DNA from: Bisporella sp. PMI_857
Lineage: Eukaryota > Ascomycota > Leotiomycetes > Helotiales > Helotiaceae
Assembly (NCBI GenBank): GCA_021307315.1
Contig: JAJSPD010000016.1
Coordinates: 62,001-126,000 of the forward strand
Reading direction: 5' to 3'
Length of the DNA: 64,000 nucleotides
In this document: positions 36,151 through 47,514 of the stretch, one piece after another
How positions within the stretch are numbered: position 1 is the stretch's first letter
Layout: every line of letters begins with the position of its first letter
Notes under the pieces: generated by a model
Database searches by the model: none
Seen by the model: the letters and a program-made list of their open reading frames with translations, nothing else
What the model was told of the DNA's origin: nothing
Translations under genes and position numbers: made by a program

Positions 36151-37043
36151 TGTGGATCATTATATCTCATCACATTGAGAGAACGAGGATGAAAGACAAG
36201 AAAAAAGCATACTACATTGGCGCTACTCTCATATCTTCCGAGATCAATGCGATTCACCTCATTATTTATGATTTCAGCGTCCAAAAACCTATGCTCGATC
36301 GATATTGAAGAACAATTCGTAGAGCTGAGCCAAGAAGACGGGTAGAAATACTTGAACGGTGGCGATGTTTGCATAGCTGGCATTATTCAGATGGGTTCGG
36401 ATTGTACACGCATAACACTCTTTCTCTCGGGTTATAGTACAGTCGATTTGGATGGACTATAGGCGTTGCGAAACAGAAATGAGCCGGGGGGCTCAAGATC
36501 TCTACTTTAAGGCTCGTCAAGAGCTTAGCATTAGGAAGGGTAACACCTTTCACTTACTTTGGCATGGATATATGTATTTATACTGCAGCATCTAGCTGTG
36601 CTTCAGACGGGATCGATCTGGGACCGGGGCAAGAGACGAGAGTCATGGAGTAATCGATAAATCGAGTAGTCCAATATATGTTCTGTTTCTGAAGTGCTTT
36701 TTCTTTCCTCCATTTCTCCACTACTCCTCCAGTTTGTGATTAGTTTAGAAATCTACCTATACCAGCTTAAAATACAAGAAAAGATATGGATAGAAGCAGA
36801 ACTCTGCGGATTGTGCATTCACAGAGAAATCTATACCTAAATTAGTCTTTTGTGAAGGGTAGTATGCATTTCTCTTATACCACCAACCTCCACAATCGAA
36901 CATTGGTTGCGGAAAGCATTGTGCTGGACCGCCACTCGCCCAAATAAGGATCCCAAGGCCGTTCATCAAGCCTCCATTCCACAATGACAGCATATCCCTT
37001 TTATGACCACATCATCCGGCGCATCTTCCCCCCTAGGTTCATC
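36151..37043. other. intergenic spacer
   Basis: Between the convergent phosphatase and zinc-finger genes. Minus-strand frames of about 80 codons here have no recognisable content. Confidence 0.5.
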
Positions 37044-37410
37044 TCACGCCTTGAAGTCATTCGGCCAGCACTTCTCCTTCGGCCAGTTCTTGGAATCGTG
37101 CGTCGACGCATGCACCTCCAGCTGCTTCAGGTTCGTATTCACAATCTCCTTTTTGCAGAACGCGCACTAGGTCGCACCGATCATTAGCGGTGCGCGCCGA
37201 ATTCTCTGGCGTCGCTGGGCAGTACAACGTACGATGGATGTTGGCTTGGGAGGCTTCACTGGGAGACCATTCGCCTTGACGGGCGCGCGTGTGCCAGCTG
37301 CGTCGGCCTTCTTCTGCTCGCGCTTGATCTGGAGGAGCGGTTAGTGCGTGAGGCGTGGATAACAGTGGAGAGCGAAGAAGACTTGCCGCCATTTTCTTGG
37401 AGACGGGCAT
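37044..37410 (-). CDS. small zinc-finger protein, At2g23090 / 4F5-like
   Basis: Three small exons, 37410-37387, 37328-37233 and 37166-37044, give only 80 aa. The N-terminus MPVSKKMA joins IKREQKKADAAG, a lysine-rich 4F5-like leader, and the last exon encodes CAFCKKEIVNTN, an H-x4-H type spacing and the closing WPKEKCWPNDF. This is the At2g23090-like single zinc finger, a conserved small eukaryotic protein of unclear role, possibly nucleic-acid binding. Intron 1 uses a GC donor (GCAAGT). The longer uninterrupted frame through the introns is an artefact. Confidence 0.85.
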
Positions 37411-37588
37411 CTTGAATGTCTGGTGGGGTTCAACTAAGTTATGGATTTGTTGGTCGTGCGAAGGTGAAGTCTGACGTAAAAAAAATTGGAGTCTTTTCTT
37501 CCCACCATGCCTGTGGCGCGCTTAAATTTATTTGGAGGCAAGACTCATTATCACTCATCGGTCACGAGATTTCGCGTCTCTAGCTGTA
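37411..37588. promoter_or_regulatory. short spacer upstream of zinc-finger gene
   Basis: A divergent spacer of 178 bp between the zinc-finger gene start and the first ATG of the degraded F-box-like locus. Confidence 0.3.
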
Positions 37589-39761
37589 ATGAAACGTCGC
37601 AAGCTTGACGCGCCTGGGGACTATTCCTGTAAGCACCTCAAAGTAACATTTAGACTTGAAAATCCATTATATCGAAAGCGGCAAAAAGTCCAGAGCGGAA
37701 GAACGAGTCTGCCTCGCTTTCAACTGTTGTGGCATTATCTACCCAAGAGCCCAACAATCCAACCGCAGCATGCTCTCTTGTGTTAGTGTGAATGTCACTT
37801 CCAGGTTTTTTGCTACTTATCAATTTGAAGCTGTTACTACCTCACCAAAAACGGCCATTTATTGTAATCAATGAAGTCATTGTACAACATAATTTGACAC
37901 ACTGAGCGCACCTCAGAACGCAGAGCCCGGACCATGTACCCAAAGATTTTCTTTCTCGAATTCCTGAGGAATGTAAATCCACAATTGTCAGCTCCTTGCC
38001 CTCAGAAGACGAATCTAATCTGAGGCGAGCATGTCGAGCATGGATACGTCTTATTCTGCTGTGCTATTCTACTTCGGGTCTGGATATAATCTTGTCTTGG
38101 TGTCACGCACAGGTAAACACACCACCAGGCTCAGCAGCAAGGCCTTCATTTCGTTGTGAAAAACTGAGGCTAATTTTCAATTGCCGATACTAGTGGCATA
38201 TTTATATGGTATTTCAGGCCTTAACTTGGCCACAATACTAAGCCGCTGAACAGGGACACATAGCAGCTGAAAGGCTCCTTAATGTATATTGCACTACTCA
38301 TCTTGGAACCAGGGTACCTAGTGATCCGGCAAAACAAAAGGGCCTAGTTATTCGCCCAACGACAAACCTGGATGATACCTCGGAGGGTATATTTGAGTAT
38401 CCATGGGTCCAAGAGCACATCAAGAGCGTCGAGGTATACCTGGCGGATAAGGAGAGCGAAGCAGTGCTTGAGCGTTTTAGCAAAGATGCCCGTTATAAGT
38501 CCGCGTCTACGAAGTTCTATATGAGAGAGCTGCGTAGGACGGATTTAGAAAAAGAGCATAGAACGGGCATGGCATGGGAGGCTTCGAAAGAAGAAGAGCC
38601 GAGCAGATCTCAGCAAGCGTTTGTGAGGAGTAAGATAGAGGAACTCCAAGATCCTTCCTGTGAAAACTTCGATCATCATATATTGGCTGAGCTTTTTTCT
38701 TTCCTCCTCGCTTGGATTCTTTAAGCGCCTTCTCAAAGCGTTGTCCTTTCCCACAAACAGCGGTGTTAATGCACGAATTTGGGCAGAAGTATTCGGCCAT
38801 GAGCAATCTACATTTGAAGACACTATCAGGATCTCAAATCAGCCTGCACCCTATACACACTTGTTATCTTAGCCGCTTATCATTTCGGTTCTCCGACCAG
38901 AAGGCTAGCCTTAGATCTAGTGCCAATTGAACAATTTACGGTTCTACGACATATTGCGCCACATGTCGAGGATAACACTTTGGCTCATAGATTCGAATTT
39001 CCGGGGGTTGAGGACTTTCGCATGCGAGTAAGGGCCAATTCTACCCGTGGAGCGCCTGCACATGATAATTTGTTCTTGGAGCGGCTCCTCAGCCGTATGC
39101 CAAACTCCCATCATCTCGATGTCTCATGTCACGATAGAAACCCAGAGCAAAGGCTTGTAATATCAGCCATTATAGCGGCGTGGAGGCTGTGGTAGTCCAC
39201 CATGTTCAACAATTTCTGGCCAAAACTGACGAGTCTCCGACTAAAAGGCTGCAAAACTCCTAACGAATTGCTAGTAAGTAGTCTTTTTCAAACTACATCA
39301 GTGCAGGAAAACCCACCCGCCTTAATATGCAAACTATATACACAGACAAGTAATGTACAAGCACACTGACAACTTTCTTGCCATAGGCACGGTTTATTAT
39401 AGAACATGCATCGACCCTTCGTCATCTATGTCTTACAGCATGTTTTCTGGGATACAGTTCTAACGCACACAATTATTCATGGAAAGGCATATATCGGGAA
39501 GATAATATGAGAGAAATGCTTGAAACCCTAGGAGCTAAAACCACGCTAGAGATTTTCCGTCTCACTTTTGGCAATGATGGCAAGCCTGCAAATCTGCCAA
39601 TAGAAGGAGGATGGTTTACCGAAGAGAAGCACCTGTGGGATAAGCTCTGGGATAAGGCAAGAGAGCAGTTACTGTTTCGATGCTTTCTTTGTGGCGAGCA
39701 TGGCTGGCCAATGCCGTACGATAATCCTGAACTTCATTGGCATGTAGAGATGACCTACTAG
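37589..39761 (+). pseudogene. degraded F-box-like gene
   Basis: Protein-like fragments in one direction: MKRRKLDAPGDYS near 37589, an F-box-like segment at about 37930-38040 (VPKDFLSRIPEECKSTIVSS), an acidic-basic stretch at 38242-38724, a segment in another frame at about 38700-38870, then 38920-39195 and 39398-39761 (LRHLCLTACFLGYSS type, as in leucine-rich F-box tails). Between them lie a TAG at 38191, a TAA at 38722 with a frame change, and a TAG at 39193 in otherwise coding-like sequence. Introns might remove some of these stops, but not all simply. I read it as a decayed copy; a multi-exon gene with unusual splicing is the alternative. Confidence 0.4.
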
Positions 39762-40385
39762 ATGAAACTGCCTCAATTTACGTCAGTCAAAGCACCAATG
39801 ACAGGGCCCCACTCAGGTACCTGACTGGCTTCACAGGGAGATGAAGAAACCTCGTCACTGCTATTCGGTAGGCTTTTTGCAACTAGGCTTATCGAGATTC
39901 TTGAACAGACCCTGCATCGCTGGAGTGAAGTAAATGCAGAATGCAAAGGGAATATACCCACGGAGTATACCTGAGAAATATTTATAGACTCGAAGGCTAT
40001 ATATCTCATGAACTATGATCCGTTGGGCCTCCATTCCTGAAGACTACTGTTCAGCGGGTTCCAAAGGTGCCGTCAAAGCTTGAAGAAGAAGTTTTTATTG
40101 GGCTATTATTTTAATAAAACCTTTTCACTTCTTCATCCTTTTTTTCCATCTCAAAATATATGGACAAAGCCAATCCTTTATCTCCACTCGTGCTTTCGCG
40201 ACGGACGTTGTCGTTCCTTGCATGTCCACACCATTTTAGCCTATACAATCAAGATCCATGACATCCCGCCCCCGCATCCGGGGAACATATTATCATGGAC
40301 ACGGTATCATGATTTGCAACTCCTTGAATCTTGTGTGCAATGCCTCGCAATATGCAGGCATACCGAACCGTGACGTTCTTCGAAT
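39762..40385. other. intergenic, GT90 promoter
   Basis: A 624-bp spacer. No coding frame is supported; it should contain the promoter of the glycosyltransferase gene. Confidence 0.45.
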
Positions 40386-41891
40386 ATGGCGGTCCCCCCA
40401 GGTCGCCGCTCGCTTTTCCGGGTGATCGGCTTGCTCCTTGCTATCTTTGCCCTCTACAATGTTCTTAAAGGAGCGCATCCCCATCATGGCTCACAGCAGC
40501 CATGGGCATTTCGTGATCTATTAAGGGGAGCCCATCCTACGAAGGAGGTGCTCGCCAATCTGGGAATGACAGAAGTACAATGTAGAAGCACTTTCCCAGG
40601 ATTATTTACTGAAATTGACGAAAGTGTGTCTCGGGGTCCGTTCCAGCTGGAGAGGGCCAATGACGATTACATGGGACTCGTCCAGGGAAGAATCAAAGAT
40701 GGAAAGGTAGGTTCTTTGTAAGCCGTAATTTCAAAGCAGAAGTTGAGCCCAAGCAGTTATACATCATCTCGCATGAGCGAAAGCCTAACCGAGATATGTT
40801 GTTTGTAAGTTCTCTACAATGTATTTGAGGAGCGGAATGTAAAGTAGAAGCAGGAGCGCACAGCAGTTCTGCACGCTCTCCATCGCGCCATCCTAACCAC
40901 TCCCTCTTCCGAGCCTCTCCCCGACACAACATTCACCCTCACGATCCTCGACTACCCGCGCAATAACTCCTGGTCCTTCTCGCGCCCTAATGACCCCGTC
41001 ATCCTCTCGTCCGGAACAGCAAACTACTGGGTCATGCCACATTTCTCCTTCTGGTCCTGGCCGCTCCCCTTCATCGGACCCATTGACCAGGCGCTCTCCA
41101 AAATCCGCAGTGTCGAGGAAGAGACGAGGTGGGATGAGAAGAAGGACAAGGTGGTTTGGAGGGGAACAGCATGGTTCAATAGCGTGGGAAACACAGATCT
41201 GCGGCCGAAGTTGCTGGAGAAGACCAAAGGAAAGTCGTGGGCTGATGTTGAGGATCTGAAATGGGTGAACAACGGGGGGAGTGCAGGGAATAGTATTGAG
41301 GTTGAGGAGTTTTGCGGGTATAAGTATGTTATATATACCGAGGTATGCTTATGCTATCCTTCCGTTGTTCCCCACTCAACTTTGTCCTATGAGGATGGAT
41401 GGAGAGTAGCTGAGATACGAAAGGGCGTTACATATTCCGGCCGCCTCCCCTTCCATCAAGCCTGCGCTAGCGTGCTCATCACCCCTCCGCCAAACTACCT
41501 CCTCCACACGGCACACCTCATGCGTCCCGTCTTCTCTTCCACGCTCCTCCGCCCCAGTCTTTCTGCGCCGCAAAATAAACGCTGGCCAAAGTCATATCCG
41601 CCTACGCAAGCCAACGTCATCTTTGTAGATCCGAAATGGGAAGACCTTGAAGCAATGATTGAGTGGTTAAGGACAAATGACGATATCGCTAAGGGAATTG
41701 CGAAGCGGCAGAGAGAGGTCTTTGTGGAGAAGGGGATATTGAGCGAAGCTGCGGAGTCATGTTATTGGAGAGGGTTAGTCAGAGGATGGAGTAGTGTTGT
41801 GAGGTTGGATGATGAGAAGTGGAAGGCGGAGGGTAGTGAGGGGATGAGGTGGGAGACTTTTTCTTTGACAGGAAACGTACGGTCGGATTAA
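40386..41891 (+). CDS. GT90 / CAP10-domain glycosyltransferase
   Basis: Four exons, 40386-40706, 40757-40804, 40854-41342 and 41424-41891, give about 441 aa. An N-terminal signal anchor (SLFRVIGLLLAIFALYNVL, about 9-27) suggests a Golgi type II protein. The CAP10 domain shows YIISHERKPNRDM, the WRGTAWFN segment near the middle and YKYVIYTEGVTYSGRLPFHQ near residue 280, restored only after removing an 81-nt intron. Family members transfer xylose or glucose in fungi, as in Cryptococcus Cap10 and Cxt1 and animal Rumi; the acceptor here is unknown. Exon 2 is 48 nt. Confidence 0.85.
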
Positions 41892-42392
41892 TGTCTAGGA
41901 TTCTGGGCGAAGCCGACTATGATACCTACCCGGCTTAATGATGAGAAAGAACTAGGCCAATGTTGGTCACGTGGGACGTCTAGCCCCTATTTAAGCGAAC
42001 ACCACATCGTCAGAATGAGAAGAGAAAGCGGAGATTCTGCTCAAATCCATCCAATTTTACTAACTAAACCCGCCAATAGCTCATATTCTTCCACCCAAGC
42101 CTACATGAAAAACCTAGAGAAACTATAGAGACACCGAAGTCCTAGAAATCAGCCGCGCTCCAGATCACTGCTCCCAAGGCGAAACTTCAAAGCTCCGTAT
42201 GAAGATGCGATGATATATGTCACAATAAAGAGACATGATGACATGGAACGCTTTGTGGCATCAAAGGTTGCGCTCAATGGGAAGATATTCTGGCCGAGGC
42301 CGCGAATACGCTCTGAAGAATATTAGCAAAGATTACAAACATGCCAAACACGATCAGTACCTAAACCCAAGACCTACCAATCCTTTCATCAT
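41892..42392. other. intergenic spacer
   Basis: About 500 bp between convergent genes; a CACGTGG core lies near 41967. Nothing else is supported. Confidence 0.45.
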
Positions 42393-43108
42393 TCAAAGCC
42401 AGCGCCATGAACCATAATTGGCAGGAATTTCGTCTCTAAGTCCTATTGTTCATGGTTAGGAATCTTCTATGGTAATATGGCAACTGGAAATACGTACCCA
42501 AGGCATCCCAAACCGATCGGCTAATGTCGATATCGGTACCTTTGCAACCCCAACACTCTACAAGATAGAGCAAGTTAGCAAATACTTCAACATCGCCGAA
42601 GTGGCGAAACTTGGTGCGATGTTGTCTTATCTCGTTTTGGCTAGCCGGGCTCCCAAAATTTGGAAAATGAAGCGTATAAATTATCAGGAAAACTCACTGT
42701 CCCAAGCTGTAACTTGGATGCTACGACCATTCGCATTGATAATGATCTGGCGACCACAATTTGGATTACCGTTGGACTGCTGCTATGTGGTCAGCAACGG
42801 CCTGGCGTCCCTGCGATGCAACTCTTCAAACTTACCGAGGCGCCCATAACTCCAAATGGGAGAGAAACAATGTGATCATACGAATGACCTTGCCAACCAC
42901 AGGATCCAAGACCAACGTCGGGATCATACCAGGTGATCTTGGCGGAGAAGCCTTGAGCTGCCTCGGGAACCTCGGCGGTGGCGTCGGAGCGAGCGACTAC
43001 GTCGATGGTAGCGGCTTGAATGCTTTGATCGATGGCTGGGAGGGCGGTGGTGACGAGGGAAAGACCGGCCAAGGTGCCAGCAAGAGAAAGGAGCTTGGAG
43101 AAATGCAT
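42393..43108 (-). CDS. small secreted double-psi beta-barrel (RlpA/expansin-like) protein
   Basis: Four exons, 43108-42836, 42782-42698, 42557-42498 and 42442-42393, give about 155 aa. A signal peptide (MHFSKLLSLAGTLAGLSLVT, cleavage near residue 22) and a short pro-like region lead to a DPBB domain: KITWYDPDVGLGSCGW, PNCGRQIIINANG, AWDKCWGCKGTDIDIS and the WDALG helix. Four Cys in the domain should make two disulfides. Members are secreted, and some plant-associated fungi express them during infection; cell-wall loosening is proposed by similarity to expansins and is not shown. Intron 3 is a GT donor immediately after WDALG. Confidence 0.88.
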
Positions 43109-43932
43109 GGTTGCTGTGTCAAAAGGTGATCTAAAGGAAGTTTATAGGTTTGTGTTTGTGTTTGTGTTTGTCTGAAGGGGATATGACTATCGTTAGACTG
43201 TGCAGGGGGGTTTGATGAGGTTGACCAAGGGCTGTTTAATACAATGAGAAGTCAGTGGAGGCTCCAGAGCGCTCGATTTATAATATCACGAAAAGTGCGC
43301 GAGGTAGGACAAAGGCGACAATTTGCTGCTTTCGCTTAGACAGGGGCGTTATGTCTCTCCTTAACAAGATATCCAACTATAGGATGCTTTTCACGTCTGA
43401 CGAAGAAAAATCATGGCCAATTTATGAGCTTTTGGTTTTCTCCCATACATAACTTGTCACCCAAATAGTCATGTTTCGAGTCAAATCCAGCCCACCATGA
43501 ATCTTCCAATCACTGAAGGCATTCACTTCATCGATTCTCCTTTTCTTCCAGCAATCCTGTAGTCTTGCTAGCTACATTAATATCCATGCAGCATAATATC
43601 CCGCGCCTCTCCGGAAGGAATGTCCCCCTCTTGACGTGACTTTGCCAACAAGTCATCCCGGCGCTCGTTTGAGTGAAGATGCTTAGCGTACATTCAACTT
43701 GTACCAATCCCAACAATCCACTGCGACTTGGGCTAAACCGGAAGTTTGTTTGGTCCAGTCATAGCCCATTAGCTTTCGAATGGTTTCGAAAGATACGTAA
43801 AAAGTTGAAGGCCTTTCCAATCCTTCTTCTCGCGATTGCTGATCCTCAAACTCCATGTTGATTTATCACCCCAAGCTGCATACCTGCATTCTGCAGCCTG
43901 GTTGTCGTCTCCCTTAACTCATAGAGCTCCTC
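43109..43932. other. intergenic, with TTTGTG repeat
   Basis: Upstream region of the DPBB gene. A tandem repeat of about four units of GTTTGT lies at about 43149-43171, within 70 nt of the start. No coding frame is supported. Confidence 0.5.
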
Positions 43933-44838
43933 CTACTGAGCCTCGGACTTTCTCCAACATTGGCAATGAGGAAAGTGGCAGGCCAACAAGAAACTGCAAA
44001 TCAACGCTCCAACCGCCACGATGTAGCTAGCAAGTGTGAAGGCATCGCTCATGCTGTATCCGTAATCCTTGCGAATTACGAAGAAAAGCCCAAAAAATAG
44101 ACTTAAGCCCACGAATATTGAGAGAATGCTTGCGATGACGAAGCAGCCTCGCGGAAGCAGCCGCTGGCCGTCAGACTTAGGGACACTTTTGATCTGAGCA
44201 TTCGAACATCTATGAAAGATCTCCCCGTGGAAAGAAGCAATATTTGGTGTCCTTGTATTGGGGTGAGATGTGGAATGAGCAGGTAGTGGTGTGGGATTTC
44301 GATCACACAATATTAAGTCCACATATCCTTGTCGCTTCGCTGTAAACAGCTGGACTTCAAGGGCGTGCAAATCCCCCCGAACTTCCGTCTCCAATCGCTT
44401 GATCAAATCAACAATCCGCAGCCACGCCTCGTCGCCATCGAACCACACATTACCAGTCCCGGGGCTACTTTTTGTCAAGCCGAGCATCATCTCCAGCGAG
44501 ACCGGCCTCGAAAGAAGAGTTAAGATGGGGAGATCTACCTTATACATGGCGCGCCTAGCCTCGTCATAAACACGACTACGTCCGCGCTGAATTTGGTCGC
44601 CTATCTTGAGCACGTCTCTGAAACTTTTGAAGAACCGGTTTACGCGAACGAAGTCTCGATTCAGATATGATGGACGGGCGGTTGTCAGAGAGTCAAGCTC
44701 CTGAATAATCTCTGCAAGGATGATTCTTGTTTTGCTGGACTCATGCTCCGTCCATGGCCGGCGGAGACGGTTGTGGCGCTCCTTTAAGGGATTTTCTACC
44801 TCAAAAGTGTGGTGACTCGTTGAGACTGCTGTAGCCAT
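43933..44838 (-). CDS. hypothetical protein with two C-terminal membrane segments
   Basis: A single-exon 301-aa frame from a good ATG. The first 220 residues are hydrophilic with predicted helices (an early basic patch RHNRLRRPW, then EIIQELDSL and DLIKRLETEVRG) and Pro/Thr/Ser-rich linker. Two membrane segments follow, CFVIASILSIFVGLSLFFGLF (about 231-251) and LASYIVAVGALICSFLLACHF (about 270-290), and a Cys-rich tail CHFPHCQCW. The layout resembles fungus-specific proteins of unknown function near nucleus or ER membranes. No catalytic motif. Confidence 0.7.
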   Translation of the reverse strand: MATAVSTSHHTFEVENPLKERHNRLRRPWTEHESSKTRIILAEIIQELDSLTTARPSYLNRDFVRVNRFFKSFRDVLKIGDQIQRGRSRVYDEARRAMYKVDLPILTLLSRPVSLEMMLGLTKSSPGTGNVWFDGDEAWLRIVDLIKRLETEVRGDLHALEVQLFTAKRQGYVDLILCDRNPTPLPAHSTSHPNTRTPNIASFHGEIFHRCSNAQIKSVPKSDGQRLLPRGCFVIASILSIFVGLSLFFGLFFVIRKDYGYSMSDAFTLASYIVAVGALICSFLLACHFPHCQCWRKSEAQ

Positions 44839-45401
44839 TGTAGTGATGCCGGCAATGCTTGACGGCTAGGTGATTGGGGGAAGCTATGAGGTAGTAACAA
44901 TCAAGGCAGGAAGTCGACGCACTCTGTTGCGGGTGCTTAAACCAAGAGAGCTTTCGGCGACCTAGAGACCCAGAAGCAAAGATGTGTGAGTAGGCTGCAC
45001 AATTATATTGAAGCCACTATCTTAGTAGGAGAACTCGGTCTAAATCTGAAGCAACACTTGCTCGAAAGGGGTTTTGAGAATTAGAAAGCAACTGGATCTG
45101 GAAGTTAGCATCGAGGCTGAGATGAGGCATTTGCCAAGGCATAATTGGCCATTTCTGAGCTGTCCTCATTGGCTTGAGCTGACGCAGCGTATTTATCTTA
45201 TCAGGCTTTTTGAAAGCACAGGTTTGCAGCATAATCAAACTAACTTTAGTTGGATTAGCAAAAGGTTGTATGAAGACGCTGAGGAATGGAACAGACCCTG
45301 TGATTCTTGATGCCTAATATTTTGGTGCTTGGTATCTATACATTCCTACAATCGGAAGCCATCCATTGTCCTTTATAATGGTGCGCTTTATGGTGACCCA
45401 A
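44839..45401. other. intergenic spacer
   Basis: About 560 bp between the hypothetical gene start and the PRP17 end; short frames on both strands have no motif. Confidence 0.45.
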
Positions 45402-46982
45402 TCAGTCCCAATACTTGATTGCTCCATCTAAACCAGCTGTAACCACCTTGCTACTCTCCTGAGGATGCCATTCGACACAAGTAATCGCCCCATCTGCTGC
45501 CTGGAACTTATGCCACATCTTGCAAGTCTTCCAGTCCCAGAAACAAACATACCCACCACTATCACCTGATGCCACAAATTGCCCATCTGGACTGCACGCA
45601 ACATCGATCGAGTACCCAGCATTGTTATGGCCCTTGAACACCTTCTTTCTATTTTGCCGGAACTTGTCTGTAGCGCCGTAGACGAAGATGTTATTGTCAG
45701 AGGATTGATACGCAACGTATTTACCGGATGGATGTTTGGATGCGCGTGTCATTGGATACATATATGGTTCCGCAATATATTTGATGGGAACAGGGATATT
45801 GTAATCCCAGGCTCTTAACGACTTATCATCAGACGTAGTCATGAAGCGCCGGTTCTCGTCAACAAATGTGATGGTATTAATAGCTGCGAGATGGTGATCA
45901 TACTCCTGGACAATTTCTTTTGTCCGAATATCGAACTGGATGATCTTCTTGTCTGACATGCCTGCCAAGAACTCGTTGGAGTATTCAGGCGAAGGATTAA
46001 AACGGACAACATGCGGAATTTTGCCAGTAGTAAAGCGGTTGATGCATTGACCCGTTTCTGTGTCCCAAAGCTTCATCTGCCGGTCATATGATGCAGAGAG
46101 GAACTGTGTGCCACTCGTGTTGAAAGTAACATCAGAAAGCGCTTTGGTATGTCCAGAATAAGTCCGTAGTAACTCTCTCTGGTGATAAACATCCCATATT
46201 TTGACTGTTGTATCTGCACTGCCTGATAGAAGTAGATGTCCGGATCCCGGGAAGAAGCGCAGCCCAATAATCTGCTTCGTATGACCTTTCCAAGTATGTA
46301 TTTGTTTTTTTGGCACATAATTCTTGACACTCCCGGGTTCTTTCCTCAAGTCAATATTAAGATCTTGAGGAACATGCATATAAGTCCGTCCTTGGTAATC
46401 GTACTGTTCGCTGCCCTCAAAAACAGTGGTTTCTGCACCAGCTTCCTCCACTTCTTTCCTTCTCTCCAAAACTTGTGGCATAGCTGGTACGACGGCACCG
46501 CTCTCGATAGTTTCCTCTTCTTCCTCGACCTCTTCATATTCCTCATCGCTGGCTAATTCCTCATCCTCGCCGACTTCTTCATATTCAACCTGCTTGTACT
46601 TCGCCCAGGGTCCAACATAAGCATTGTCTCCTTCAGCAACAGTCGCATCGCCCTTCTTCTGTCTCTTTGCCCTTATTCGAGCCGCTTCTTCTTTCGCGGC
46701 CTGTCCTCCCAGATACTGGTTCTTTTCTCCGCGCTCTACGGCAATATGTTGAGTTCGAAAAGCGTGTTCGCTCAGATACATTTCCTCTGCATAACCTGTT
46801 GGAACATTCTTGCGCTTCAGGCTCTGTGTCTCATCCTTGAACGGGTTCGCTGGGCCTTGAGTTGGCCGCGAGAGATCTTCTGCAGTGTATGGAACAACTG
46901 AGTGATCTGCTCCCGCTGCTTGGCGAACTATCAGCGCGTTCTGAGGTGCCATATTTGGCGGATATGCGCCAAAATCTGCCAT
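45402..46982 (-). CDS. PRP17: pre-mRNA-processing factor 17 (CDC40)
   Basis: A single-exon 526-aa protein. The N-terminal part (NPFKDE motif near residue 45) is conserved in Prp17 and is followed by an acidic stretch, then seven WD40 repeats from about residue 230 (HTWKGHTKQIIGLRFFPGSG, GHTKALSDVTFN, and the last, GLDGAIKYWD at the C-terminus). Prp17/Cdc40 joins the spliceosome for the second catalytic step. The gene itself has no intron, in contrast with most genes in this window. Confidence 0.95.
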   Translation of the reverse strand: MADFGAYPPNMAPQNALIVRQAAGADHSVVPYTAEDLSRPTQGPANPFKDETQSLKRKNVPTGYAEEMYLSEHAFRTQHIAVERGEKNQYLGGQAAKEEAARIRAKRQKKGDATVAEGDNAYVGPWAKYKQVEYEEVGEDEELASDEEYEEVEEEEETIESGAVVPAMPQVLERRKEVEEAGAETTVFEGSEQYDYQGRTYMHVPQDLNIDLRKEPGSVKNYVPKKQIHTWKGHTKQIIGLRFFPGSGHLLLSGSADTTVKIWDVYHQRELLRTYSGHTKALSDVTFNTSGTQFLSASYDRQMKLWDTETGQCINRFTTGKIPHVVRFNPSPEYSNEFLAGMSDKKIIQFDIRTKEIVQEYDHHLAAINTITFVDENRRFMTTSDDKSLRAWDYNIPVPIKYIAEPYMYPMTRASKHPSGKYVAYQSSDNNIFVYGATDKFRQNRKKVFKGHNNAGYSIDVACSPDGQFVASGDSGGYVCFWDWKTCKMWHKFQAADGAITCVEWHPQESSKVVTAGLDGAIKYWD

Positions 46983-47514
46983 TGCTGCTACAGATAGAAA
47001 TTCAGAACGGGATTCGGCAGATTATCTCAAAAACTTGGAGGTAACTGTCCAGGTTGAACACGCTTTAGACTTTTAGCTTCAGCCTTGCGCTAAAATTTCT
47101 GCCTCAGGCAAATGACAGCCTCACAAAGCTAAATTATAGTCACAGAGCTAATCGATAGACTACACACAGAGTCGAGCCGAAATTCTTCTTGAAAACGTGC
47201 TATTATTGGTATGACATCGCATGCCATACACAGGTATCTATCCACGCATAACTGCAGTAAAGGTCCCAACACGGAACGGCTCCCTCTCAATGCCAAAAAG
47301 GAAGCAAACAATTACTCCCAAGACACCTGCCATATGTCTAAGTGCTATAAATTCCCGCAAATCCATACTATCCTGTTCACGTTGCTGTACACTCACTTCC
47401 CACTATGCTCCACCCCTCTCCCACCTTTCTGGAATATCATATCTCCTCTCAACACAGCTTATGCACCCTTCATCATCATCTCTCCTTATAGTGCTCGTCA
47501 ATGGATGAAGAAAG
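46983..47514. other. intergenic spacer
   Basis: About 530 bp separating the PRP17 start and the ERV14 end. Nothing coding is supported. Confidence 0.45.
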
